Source: an uncultured Clostridia bacterium (GTDB lineage Bacteria > Bacillota > Clostridia > TANB77 > CAG-508). Taken from it: a stretch of DNA of 57,204 bases. The notes under the pieces are model-generated. The model made no database searches and had not been told where the DNA came from. It saw nothing but the letters and a program-made list of their open reading frames with translations. The stretch lies in the NCBI GenBank assembly GCA_947631495.1, contig CANRLO010000003.1, positions 1-57,204 of the forward strand, read 5' to 3'. Positions 1-7,866 of the stretch are shown here, one piece after another. Position 1 is the stretch's first letter. Every line of letters begins with the position of its first letter. The translations under genes were made by a program, and so were the position numbers.

Positions 1-613
1 TATTTTATCCATTGGTACCATAGAAACAATTTCTTGTGCATTTTTTGAGTTTTTAAAGGTAATTGGGCCTGCAAATGAAATATAATATCCTAGTTTTAGT
101 GCTTCTTTTACCAACTCTCTATTTAGTGGGCAACAATGAAAGACTCCTCTTTTCTTTACCTCGTGCTCTTTTAACATTTCTAATGTATCTTGAACCGCTT
201 CTCTTGTATGAATGACAATTGGTAATTTATATAAATTTGCAAGTTCAATTTGTTTTTGAAACATTTCCTTTTGAATTTCTTTATTTTCCTTATTCCAATA
301 GTAGTCCAGACCTATTTCTCCTACTGCTACTATTTTTTTATTTTCATTTTGCTGCAACATGCTTTCTATTTCTTGTAACATTGCCTTTATATTTTTATTA
401 TTCTCTGGTACATCATTTGGAGATATTCCACAAATGCTATATATAAATGGATATTTTTTTGAAAGCTCTATACTAAATTTTGAAGATGTAATATCATATC
501 CGAACGCAATTCCATTTACTTATTCCTTCTTCTTTCGTCTGTTTTATAATTTGTTCACGGTCATCATTAAATTTTTCATCATTATAGTGTGAGTGTGAGT
601 CAAAGAATTCCAT
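1..613 (-). CDS. tatD: TatD-family metal-dependent DNase, partial, needs +1 frameshift at CGG
   Basis: The start ATG follows the RBS GGAGG and the 3' end lies outside the window. The product begins MEFFDSHSHYND, with the HxH metal-binding motif of TatD amidohydrolase-fold nucleases; GEIGLDYYW, VIHTRE and FHCC further on are also family motifs. The zero frame stops after 39 codons (...WNCVRI, then TGA). The remaining coding sequence is fully open in the +1 frame from GYDITSSK onward. Reading CGGA at codon 38 as a single Gly step gives WNCVGYDITSS, matching the family's conserved VGYD-type segment with no gap. The ORF track misses the gene because of the frameshift and the edge. It is a predicted cytoplasmic 3'-5' DNase or quality-control nuclease. 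The family call is solid; expression depends on the frameshift interpretation. Confidence 0.85.
499..502 (-). other. +1 frameshift site CGGA in tatD
   Basis: On the minus strand the codons read TGC GTT CGG ATA TGA in frame 0. Skipping one base at CGG gives GTT-(C)GGA-TAT-GAT, that is V-G-Y-D, the expected TatD sequence. The frame-0 stop lies two codons after CGG. Confidence 0.75.
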
Positions 614-640
614 TTTTACCTCCGTTTAACTTTATAATAC

Positions 641-674
641 AACAACTCAAGAAGTAATACCTCCTGAGTTGTTC
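641..674. repeat. Inverted repeat between acpS and tatD
   Basis: AACAACTCA and TGAGTTGTT form a perfect 9-bp stem around a 16-nt loop, downstream of acpS and just upstream of the tatD RBS. There is no clear T-tract, so it may be a weak terminator or a leader structure. Confidence 0.35.
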
Positions 675-729
675 TAAAAGTTAATAGTTACATATTGTAT
701 TATAGCTTTTATAAAATGTCAAACATATA

Positions 730-1107
730 TTATTTTACAGTAACAACGCATGTTGCTATTGCATATTCTTTTAAATGTGAAAGACTAATGTCTATTTGCT
801 CTATGCTAGTACAAAATTTTTTATTTAAAAATTCTACTTGTGGCTTTCCTTGTTCATTATTTACGATTTGTACGTCAGTCCATGTTATTTCATATTTGTT
901 TTCTAGTGTTTCTGAAATTGCTTTAAAAATTGCTTCTTTGGCTGCAAAACGAGCTGCAAAATGTTGATATTTCATTTGTTTTTTGCTATTGCAATATTCT
1001 ATTTCAAAAGGAGTATAAATTTTGTTTAAAAAGTTTTCTCCTAAGGTTTCAATTGATTCTTGAATTCTATTAACTTCAATTATGTCTGTTCCACAAGTGA
1101 TTTTCAT
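730..1107 (-). CDS. acpS: Holo-[acyl-carrier-protein] synthase
   Basis: This is a 125-residue protein of normal AcpS length. It transfers 4'-phosphopantetheine from CoA to the serine of apo-ACP, activating fatty-acid synthesis. The N-terminal GTDIIEVNRI carries the Mg-binding Asp, and ARFAAKEAIFKA carries the catalytic Glu/Lys helix; both are diagnostic. It lies upstream of tatD on the same strand, separated by an inverted repeat. It contains no in-frame CGG and no frameshift. Confidence 0.95.
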   Translation of the reverse strand: MKITCGTDIIEVNRIQESIETLGENFLNKIYTPFEIEYCNSKKQMKYQHFAARFAAKEAIFKAISETLENKYEITWTDVQIVNNEQGKPQVEFLNKKFCTSIEQIDISLSHLKEYAIATCVVTVK

Positions 1108-1192
1108 TGTTTAGTTTTCCTTTCCTGTGTTCTAATTAAATGGCTAAATTTATTTATCAAATTAAGTAAAATATAAAATTTTTCTATATCTT

Positions 1193-2437
1193 TTAGTCTA
1201 AATTTAAAAATAATAATACAAAATTCACAATATTAAAAATTAAGGCTCCTATTAAAACAACTAATAAAATACGATTTATTTTTTGCGTTTTTTCAATATT
1301 CAAATCTTTATATGCTATATCATATTGTTCTCTTATATTTTCAGACAAGTCTTCTAATTCTAATGTTTGTTTCCACTTGTTGCAAAGCATACTTCCTTGT
1401 TCGTTTTGAGTAATTTCTTGCATTTCTATATTTTTCATAAAGTTTAATAATTCTTCTCTTGCTTTTTTTATATTTTTGCCTTTTTTTAATTCTAATTGAA
1501 TTTTTTTTAGGTAAATTTTCTTATATAGTAACAATAAATATGTATATAGATATTCCTGCTCATATGCAAATGGTAATTTCGTATAATTTTCAGTGTTAAT
1601 GCTTGAAGTAAGCATGGCAGTACCTTGTTTAGTGAAACCAATTTTTACATATTTTAGTGGTTCTATTGTTTGTTTTTCATATATTTCTTCCGTATAATTC
1701 ACTTGATGATTGCTTGGCAGAATATTACTAAATTTCATAAATTCTTCTTTTAAATTATTAAAGTCTTCTTCTTTATTCCAATTTTCTTGTTCTAAACATA
1801 CATAAGAATAAGTAAGAAATCTCTCTTTTTCGAGGTTCATTTCTTTTGCATCTTTACTTGGAAATGTAATGTTTTGAATAATATTAGTTAATTCTTTTAT
1901 ATCTTTTAAATCATTAGTTTGAATGCGAATGTTTTCATAGTTTTTCAATGAATTGCTTTTAGAATTAATATCTCGGAATTTATAATTAAAATTTAATACA
2001 TCTTCAAAGTCATTTTCATTTTCAATGATTGTTTTAAATACTAGAAAACATATTCCTGTTTTAAAGCATACTATTTCCATTTTTGAAATGTCAAAAAAGA
2101 TGCCATTTTTTTCTCCTACTTTTCCTTGTACTTCTTTTCCTAATGTATATTCAAACATATTGCAAGAATACTTAGCAAGTAAAGCAGATTTCATACCATT
2201 ATCTAATTTTTCTAACTGCTTTCTTTGTTCTTCATTATAAAGGAAAGATGAAAATAAATAATTTCTTACGCTTGGTAAAAAATAAGTATAAATATTGAAA
2301 TCTTTTTCTTTTTCCCATATTTTTAATGTGCAATGCTTATCTTTTAATAATTTTAATAAATATTGTTCATACTTTTTTTCGTCAATTACATAAGGATAAA
2401 TAAAATAGGAATATTGGTATTTTATCTTTCGTTCCAT
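1193..2437 (-). CDS. Tail-anchored protein of unknown function
   Basis: I do not recognise this 414-residue family. Residues 1 to about 380 are hydrophilic, rich in Lys and Glu, with predicted helices. The last 25 or so residues (ILLVVLIGALIFNIVNFVLL) form one membrane segment with a very short tail, so the body should face the cytoplasm. The preceding helix resembles the membrane-proximal stalk of CorA-like proteins, but there is no GMN motif and I do not make that call. The start follows a GGAGGAAG-type RBS. It is followed by acpS, with an 86-bp gap. Confidence 0.7.
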   Translation of the reverse strand: MERKIKYQYSYFIYPYVIDEKKYEQYLLKLLKDKHCTLKIWEKEKDFNIYTYFLPSVRNYLFSSFLYNEEQRKQLEKLDNGMKSALLAKYSCNMFEYTLGKEVQGKVGEKNGIFFDISKMEIVCFKTGICFLVFKTIIENENDFEDVLNFNYKFRDINSKSNSLKNYENIRIQTNDLKDIKELTNIIQNITFPSKDAKEMNLEKERFLTYSYVCLEQENWNKEEDFNNLKEEFMKFSNILPSNHQVNYTEEIYEKQTIEPLKYVKIGFTKQGTAMLTSSINTENYTKLPFAYEQEYLYTYLLLLYKKIYLKKIQLELKKGKNIKKAREELLNFMKNIEMQEITQNEQGSMLCNKWKQTLELEDLSENIREQYDIAYKDLNIEKTQKINRILLVVLIGALIFNIVNFVLLFLNLD

Positions 2438-2477
2438 CTCTTCCTCCTAAACACAACGTTTAAAATTTATTATCATA

Positions 2478-2506
2478 GGAAATAGGGCTAGTTTATAGCC
2501 CTTTTC
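2478..2506 (-). terminator. Hairpin at the end of the WG-repeat gene
   Basis: GGAAATAGGGCTA and TAGCCCTTTTCC pair around a short loop immediately 3' of the WG-repeat gene stop. The T-tract on the minus strand is weak, so this is a probable but imperfect intrinsic terminator. Confidence 0.5.
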
Positions 2507-2507
2507 C

Positions 2508-4073
2508 TTATTTTGTATAATAATTTGCATTAATATCTGCTGCTAAATGCCATTGATTTATAAAATCGACTACTAATACATTTTCCAATGTATATTTACA
2601 TTCACATACAACTTTTCCTTTGGCATCTAAGCTGCCCCATTTTCCATCTTTTTTAACTGCTACATAACCATATTTATTTTGCTCAGTTGCATCTTCATAA
2701 ATATAATCTACAACGACAACGCCTTTTTCATTTACATAGCCGTATTTACCGTCTTTTTTGCTTAAGAAAATAGTATTTGTTGCTAGCATTTCTGTATTTT
2801 CTTTTTGCTCTAATTTAAAGTTATAATATTTGTATTCTCCATTTTCTCTTACACGAATATAGTTCTTGTCTTGATTTATTTCTGCAATTAAACCTGTTAC
2901 TTTTACATTAAAGTTTTTATCTAATATTTGTGACTCTATGCTATCACTCTTTTCTACTTGGAATACTCCTATATTAGATAAATAGGTAATATTGCTATAG
3001 TCAAATGGAAGTGCTTCTTGTTTATCTATTGTTATAACTCCATATTTTCCATCTTTTTGTGCAATATAATAGTTAGAAAATGCATAAGTTAAATTTTCAT
3101 ATTCTGCTGGGATTTTTTCTTCTCCTTCTTTATTAATAATGCCATATTTTTCATTTATTTTTATAACAAAGTTATCTACATTTATTTCTTTTACTTCATT
3201 AAATTTATTTTCTATGAAGGACTCTCCACTAGCATTTACTACTTTTACTATATTTGCATCTCTTACTACATACATTCCATTTCCATAGATATGGCTTATT
3301 TCATCATATTTTGGTTCTATAGCTACTGTGGTATCATAATTAATAATTCCATATTTACCTTGTTCATTTTTTACAATAAATCCATCTTCATATTTTTCTG
3401 TAAGAGATGTAATTTCTACATACTCATTTAGAATGATTACTTTTCCCATACTGTCTACTAAGCCTTTTTTTCCATTTGTTGTGGTAATAAATACAGATTT
3501 AGTTCCTATAATTGGCTCAATTGCATCTTGCGTGCAACTTAAAAGTTCTTTTCCTTCTAAGTTAATAAGTCCGTATTTTCCATCCTTTTGTACTTTTAAT
3601 ACATTATTTTCATACCATAAATTATTGTTTTTATCGTGATTATCAATTGCTTCTACTTTGTCATATTCTCCAAATATAACTTTGCTTTTTTCATTGATTG
3701 CTTTTGAAGTATAAGTACCATCGTTATAATTTACATTTTCTGTACAAATGAAAATTGGTTTTGTATTATCTGGAATGGTAATCATTTCTTCGTAAGTTGG
3801 TTGTATTACTCTATTTCCTTTGGTATCAATTACTCCCCATTTGCCTTCTTCGTAAACCGTGTAATAAGCTAACGAGAATGCTTTTTCATTAAGGTTCGAA
3901 TCTCCTTTTAATAATTCTCTAATTCCTATAAAAAACATAATAATGACTAAAAATGCCATAATTACTGCAATTACTTTTTTTATATTTAGCTTTCGTTCTC
4001 CATTATACCTTCTGGCTCTAGCTCTTCTCATATTTTCTATCAATCCCTTCTTGCTTATAGCAATATTGTACAT
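2508..4073 (-). CDS. Membrane-anchored WG-repeat protein
   Basis: The 521-residue product has a basic N-terminus (RRARARRYNGERK), one membrane segment at about residues 34-50, and then an extracytoplasmic part built of at least eight WG-type repeats of about 40-60 residues (EEGKWGVIDTKG, KDGKYGLINLEG, EQGKYGIINY, KDGKYGYVNEKG, KDGKWGSLDAKG and others). WG repeats form a beta-propeller-like or solenoid scaffold of poorly known function, common in Clostridia, and may bind proteins or the wall. The first repeats have Trp-Gly; several internal ones have Tyr-Gly. The start may be the internal Met-15 (MRRARARR), because the upstream Met lacks a strong RBS. No substrate can be assigned. Confidence 0.85.
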   Translation of the reverse strand: MYNIAISKKGLIENMRRARARRYNGERKLNIKKVIAVIMAFLVIIMFFIGIRELLKGDSNLNEKAFSLAYYTVYEEGKWGVIDTKGNRVIQPTYEEMITIPDNTKPIFICTENVNYNDGTYTSKAINEKSKVIFGEYDKVEAIDNHDKNNNLWYENNVLKVQKDGKYGLINLEGKELLSCTQDAIEPIIGTKSVFITTTNGKKGLVDSMGKVIILNEYVEITSLTEKYEDGFIVKNEQGKYGIINYDTTVAIEPKYDEISHIYGNGMYVVRDANIVKVVNASGESFIENKFNEVKEINVDNFVIKINEKYGIINKEGEEKIPAEYENLTYAFSNYYIAQKDGKYGVITIDKQEALPFDYSNITYLSNIGVFQVEKSDSIESQILDKNFNVKVTGLIAEINQDKNYIRVRENGEYKYYNFKLEQKENTEMLATNTIFLSKKDGKYGYVNEKGVVVVDYIYEDATEQNKYGYVAVKKDGKWGSLDAKGKVVCECKYTLENVLVVDFINQWHLAADINANYYTK

Positions 4074-4166
4074 TTTATAAATTCATTTTTATTATTCATT
4101 ATGAAAATTGTATAATTTTGCTCAGCAATTTTTCTTTTCTTTACTATACCATATTTCGCCATAAAA

Positions 4167-4189
4167 AAACAAGGTTTTACACCTTGTTT
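4167..4189 (-). terminator. Intrinsic terminator after spoIIE
   Basis: AAACAAGGT-TTTAC-ACCTTGTTT is a 9-bp perfect stem. On the minus strand it is followed by a run of seven T. It lies downstream of the spoIIE stop and upstream of the WG gene. Confidence 0.85.
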
Positions 4190-4216
4190 CTTTTATTTTT
4201 CTTATTTTTTTGTTCC

Positions 4217-4253
4217 AAAAGGGACAGATGACACAAAAGGAAACGTCCCTTTT
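4217..4253. repeat. GGGAC-type short palindromic repeat at the spoIIE 3' end
   Basis: AAAAGGGAC and GTCCCTTTT flank a spacer containing GACACAAAAGGAAAC. The repeat ends four bases from the spoIIE stop codon. Related GGGAC/GTCCC cassettes abut the 3' ends of eight other minus-strand genes here. Confidence 0.7.
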
Positions 4254-4256
4254 GTA

Positions 4257-6743
4257 TCATTTTATTTTTGCTACGATGACTGTCATGTCGTCTTTTGGCT
4301 TGCCATAGTTGTTATCTATAGCTTCTTGCAATATGATGTCTGCTATTTTTTGTACGTCGTCGGTTTCTATTTCTTCTAGTAAGAATTTTAACCATAGTTC
4401 TTTATTCGTGTATTCTTCTGTAGATTCTATGATTCCATCTGTGCACATTACTAATATATCGCCTGTTTGTAAGTCTTTGTCATATACTACTAGGTCTATG
4501 TCATTTAAAATTCCTGTTGGCAAGGATAGTGATTTTAGTACTTGTACATTACGTCCGTTTTTTACATAGGTTGGGCATGCTCCGTTTTTTATGAATTCTA
4601 AGTTTCCTGCATATAAGTCGAAGATTCCCATATCTAGTGTAGCATACATATCTTCTTCGCTAATTGTATTTAATGTAGAGTTAATTAGTTTTAAAGAAGA
4701 ATCTTTATCAAAACCTGAGGATAATAATCTTTCTAGCATTGTTATTGCTGTTTTACTTGCTTTTTGTGCTTCTTTTCCTGAACCTTTTCCATCACTTAGA
4801 GCAAGTAGATATTTTCCGTCTTCTAATTTTGTTTGTAATAAAGTATCTCCTGAAATGTTAGAGCCTAATTTTGTTTGCTTTGCTATTCCAATTTGAAGTG
4901 TTTGTTTATCTTGTGATATGTAGGTATAGGCACATTCTTGCATTTTTGCTCTAAGAGCACATTCTTGTTTTTGCAATATCATATTTTCGCCATATATTTT
5001 ATTTAAAATTCTTCCCATTTTCTTTACATCACATGTTGGCTTTTCTAGTGTATCACAAGGTTTTGTATATAATACTACTTTTATTCTTCCAGATGGCTCT
5101 TTCTTTATAGTAATATTTTGTACTTCTATTTCTTTCTCTTGTAATAATGTTTTTATTTTTTCTTTTTCTTCTGCAAATGGTGTTTCTTCTTCTTTTTCTA
5201 TTTCACTTGCTAAGTTTCCAATTGCTTTTGATACTTCTTCTAATTGGCTAGATACTGATTTTTTATTTTCATCTAATTTTTTCTTCCAAATGAAGTTTAA
5301 TTTGCTTACTTTATAAGAATAGTTAATGGTTTTTACTATTTGTTCTATGTCTTGTTCTACTTGAGCATTAATATATTCTTTTTCATAACCTATAATATAA
5401 TTATTGTGTGAAGCTAGCGTATCTAATAAGTCCCTTCTTGTTATTTTTTCTTTTTCTAACAATAATTCAAAAATATCTTCTAATAAATTTTCTTCTGGCA
5501 TGTATATATCATCAAATAGTATGTTTTCTTCCATGCCCTCCATATCATTTTCTAGTTCTTTTTCAAAAATGGTAAAATTGTCTTCTTCTTGTTTTTTTAG
5601 TTGTTCTTCATCTACAATGGTTGCAGCTGCTTCTTCATAAGTTTTTGCCATTTCAAAAATGGTTTCTGACATGCTATTTAGTCTATAAATTGCTTCTTTA
5701 TTTTCTTCTAAAGTTCTACCTGCCGTATCTGGTAATAGTTTTACTTTTCCATATAAATCTTCAATGTTAATTTTGATACTTTTTGGAACAGCAAGCAAGC
5801 CTAAAGATGCTATTAATATTTCTTGCATTGCAATTAAAGATACGGTATTTCCATTTGTTACATACGAAATCAAAATATTGCCTAAAATAAATCCTAAGAT
5901 AACACCTATTTTTCCTAAATGATTGAAGATTCCAGCAAACATTCCTGATAATGCATAAGTAGCAATAATGCTAGGTTCTGCACCGCCTATTATTCCTACT
6001 ACACTTCCTATTGTAATACCTGAAGTTGCTCCTACTAGAATGCCGTTTTTCCAACCCATTATTAATACTATTAAAATACATAATATATTACGAACGGAGT
6101 AACCATATATACTAATATTTCCTATAGAACATATACTAATTGCTAACATTAAACTAGCACCTAATACTTCTTCAATAGAATAAGCTCTATTTTCGCCAAT
6201 ATTCATAATGATTGTAATACTATTTACAAATATTTTATAAAAGATGTAAGTTGCAATACTATATATCAATCCAAGTAATATGTCATATACCATTATATTT
6301 TTGAAAAACACTGGTACAATTTGTACTATTAAACAACTTATAAATAAACGTAGCCCTAATTTTCTTTTTTCATTATTTTGTGAGTCATATTTTGGTGCTT
6401 TTACTAAAATACTAACAAACACTAATAATAAGCTTAATAGCATTTTTAGCATAGCATTTCCACCAAAGGATACGCCAGTACCTATTAAAACAAAAATGCT
6501 AACTATTCCAATTGGAATATTACTTGCTAAAATTGCTACTAACATTGCCATTCCAAAAGGTGCTAATTCTTCATTTCCTCCAAAACTAACAAAAGAAAGT
6601 AAAAAAGACGTTATATATAATAGCACCATTTTTTTTGTAAAACATGCCTTTAATACTTCTTTTATTTTTTCTTTTCTATTAAATTCAACATCCTTATCAA
6701 GATTTTGATTTTCATTAAAATCTTTTGATATATTTTGAAACAT
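4257..6743 (-). CDS. spoIIE: Stage II sporulation protein E (SpoIIE), membrane PP2C phosphatase
   Basis: The 828-residue length nearly equals that of Bacillus SpoIIE. Residues about 35-330 contain roughly ten hydrophobic segments. A central coiled or regulatory region (about 340-580) follows, and the C-terminal 240 residues form a PP2C phosphatase domain: LALSDGKGSGKEA (metal-binding Asp), LDMGIFDLYAG, MCTDGIIES and KPKDDMTVIV. In the family, SpoIIE dephosphorylates SpoIIAA to activate sigma-F in the forespore and localises to the asymmetric septum with FtsZ. It is a stand-alone gene with its own terminator. The upstream region carries four imperfect repeats. The RBS AAGAGGTGG precedes the start. 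Confidence 0.97.
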   Translation of the reverse strand: MFQNISKDFNENQNLDKDVEFNRKEKIKEVLKACFTKKMVLLYITSFLLSFVSFGGNEELAPFGMAMLVAILASNIPIGIVSIFVLIGTGVSFGGNAMLKMLLSLLLVFVSILVKAPKYDSQNNEKRKLGLRLFISCLIVQIVPVFFKNIMVYDILLGLIYSIATYIFYKIFVNSITIIMNIGENRAYSIEEVLGASLMLAISICSIGNISIYGYSVRNILCILIVLIMGWKNGILVGATSGITIGSVVGIIGGAEPSIIATYALSGMFAGIFNHLGKIGVILGFILGNILISYVTNGNTVSLIAMQEILIASLGLLAVPKSIKINIEDLYGKVKLLPDTAGRTLEENKEAIYRLNSMSETIFEMAKTYEEAAATIVDEEQLKKQEEDNFTIFEKELENDMEGMEENILFDDIYMPEENLLEDIFELLLEKEKITRRDLLDTLASHNNYIIGYEKEYINAQVEQDIEQIVKTINYSYKVSKLNFIWKKKLDENKKSVSSQLEEVSKAIGNLASEIEKEEETPFAEEKEKIKTLLQEKEIEVQNITIKKEPSGRIKVVLYTKPCDTLEKPTCDVKKMGRILNKIYGENMILQKQECALRAKMQECAYTYISQDKQTLQIGIAKQTKLGSNISGDTLLQTKLEDGKYLLALSDGKGSGKEAQKASKTAITMLERLLSSGFDKDSSLKLINSTLNTISEEDMYATLDMGIFDLYAGNLEFIKNGACPTYVKNGRNVQVLKSLSLPTGILNDIDLVVYDKDLQTGDILVMCTDGIIESTEEYTNKELWLKFLLEEIETDDVQKIADIILQEAIDNNYGKPKDDMTVIVAKIK

Positions 6744-6792
6744 CCTTTACCACCTCTTACTTTTTTAATTTCATTTTCTTATTTGTTCTAAT

Positions 6793-6903
6793 GCTTGTCC
6801 TATTGTAAAATTTTTTCACTGCCTGTACTCTTATAATGTAAATTTTTATATTACTTGTACTCTTATAATGTAATTTTTTCATTGCTTGTACTATTGTAGT
6901 ACA
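6793..6903. promoter_or_regulatory. Four imperfect ~30-bp direct repeats upstream of spoIIE
   Basis: Copies start at 6793, 6821, 6853 and 6884 with the core GCTTGTACTCTTATAATGTA and spacings of about 28, 32 and 31 bp, close to three helical turns. They lie 50-160 bp upstream of the spoIIE start. No consensus Spo0A box (TGTCGAA) is evident. The rest of the 6744-7090 gap is AT-rich and holds no convincing gene. Confidence 0.6.
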
Positions 6904-7090
6904 AATAATTCTCATTATTTGTCGTTTTTAAGTATGAAATTAAAAAAGTTTTTTACAACTTGTGATATATTTTTCTCTTTTTTTATTTTTTTATTTCTTA
7001 TCCTTCTTTTGTTTTCTTGTATTTTATCGTAAAATAGGGAAAATTACAAGAGGTTCTAAGAAAAAAGCAACCCTTTTTCCATATTATACA

Positions 7091-7118
7091 AAAAGAGTGG
7101 TCTTCAAACCACTCTTTT
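7091..7118 (-). terminator. Intrinsic terminator
   Basis: AAAAGAGTGGT and ACCACTCTTTT form an 11-bp stem with a 6-nt loop, directly after the stop of the 172-residue minus-strand gene. Confidence 0.85.
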
Positions 7119-7127
7119 CGTGTAACC

Positions 7128-7646
7128 TTAAGCTGTTTGCAAATAGACAGTTGTTTCATATTCAACACCATCTAATGTTAAAGTTAAGGTAACTTCTGTA
7201 GGTATTGTTAACGCTTCTTGTATATCCATACTATAAAAGCATTTTCCTTTTCCTACTGAGCATGCTATGCCAAAACCCATTGCAAGCTTTGCCTCTTTTT
7301 GTTCGTTAAAACATAGAACTAATTTATCTCCTTCTTGAAGTGTATAGTTTTGTCCATCTTCTAACAAACAACCTTCTTTTGTAATACTATTCCAAATGGT
7401 TAAAACAGGTTCTGTTCTTTCTACTGATTCTGCCCATTTCAATGCTGTTTGAAGTTCTTTGGAATAGATTTCATTACTTACTTGCTCTTCCGCTATTTCC
7501 TGTTGGATGAGCGGCCCTGGCAGTTCTACTTTAGGCTTCCTATCCGTTATTCCTATTGCCCGGATAATAAAGATAATAAGAAAACCAATAAGTATCATTT
7601 CTGCCAAAATTGCTATTTTTTCGGTGCATGCTTTGAATGTTGTCAT
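7128..7646 (-). CDS. Small membrane-anchored extracellular protein, unknown
   Basis: The 172-residue product has one hydrophobic segment (about residues 11-28) followed by an exported beta-rich domain (VLTIWNSITKEG, TLQEGDKLVLCF, EVTLTLTLDGVEYETTVYL). The family is not recognised. Codon use differs from the neighbours: it contains CTG, GGG and CCG close together and one CGG at Arg29, read in frame. That CGG is one of only three normally read CGG codons in the window. The gene may therefore be a recent arrival. It stands alone between two terminators and follows the surface-protein operon on the same strand. Confidence 0.75.
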   Translation of the reverse strand: MTTFKACTEKIAILAEMILIGFLIIFIIRAIGITDRKPKVELPGPLIQQEIAEEQVSNEIYSKELQTALKWAESVERTEPVLTIWNSITKEGCLLEDGQNYTLQEGDKLVLCFNEQKEAKLAMGFGIACSVGKGKCFYSMDIQEALTIPTEVTLTLTLDGVEYETTVYLQTA

Positions 7647-7784
7647 TTTTTAAATCCTCCTTATTTAAAGAAAATTTTATATACCTACTATACCTTTTAT
7701 TATACCACTTTTGTAAGAATTTGTCAAAGTTGACTCATTCTAAAATCAGTTCACTCTAAGGATAGCTCAATTTTTCTCAAAAAA

Positions 7785-7837
7785 GCGAGCCTAAGATTTT
7801 CTAGCAAATAGAAATTTTAAGAAAATCTAAGGCTCGC
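7785..7837 (-). terminator. 53-bp hairpin repeat, copy A; terminator of the surface-protein operon
   Basis: GCGAGCCTAAGATTTTCT pairs with AGAAAATCTAAGGCTCGC (one mismatch in 18) around a 17-nt loop containing AGCAAAT. On the minus strand it is followed by TTTTTT. A 53-bp homologue with compensated stem changes lies at 18891-18943, and diverged relatives lie at 54222 and 56489. Confidence 0.85.
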
Positions 7838-7866
7838 CATATTCAGCCGTCTATTTTTTATTTATA

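Noticed and set aside
499-515. tatD break at AAA TGG AAT
   Set aside because: That placement yields GIAFGYD, one codon pattern poorer than WNCVGYD, and ignores the CGG lying in frame immediately before the stop.
219-592. Plus-strand ORFs over tatD and similar T-rich ORFs throughout the track
   Set aside because: They are Phe/Leu/Ser-rich shadows of minus-strand genes without RBS.
1193-2437. CorA-type magnesium transporter
   Set aside because: There is a C-terminal membrane segment but no GMN motif and no second pore helix.
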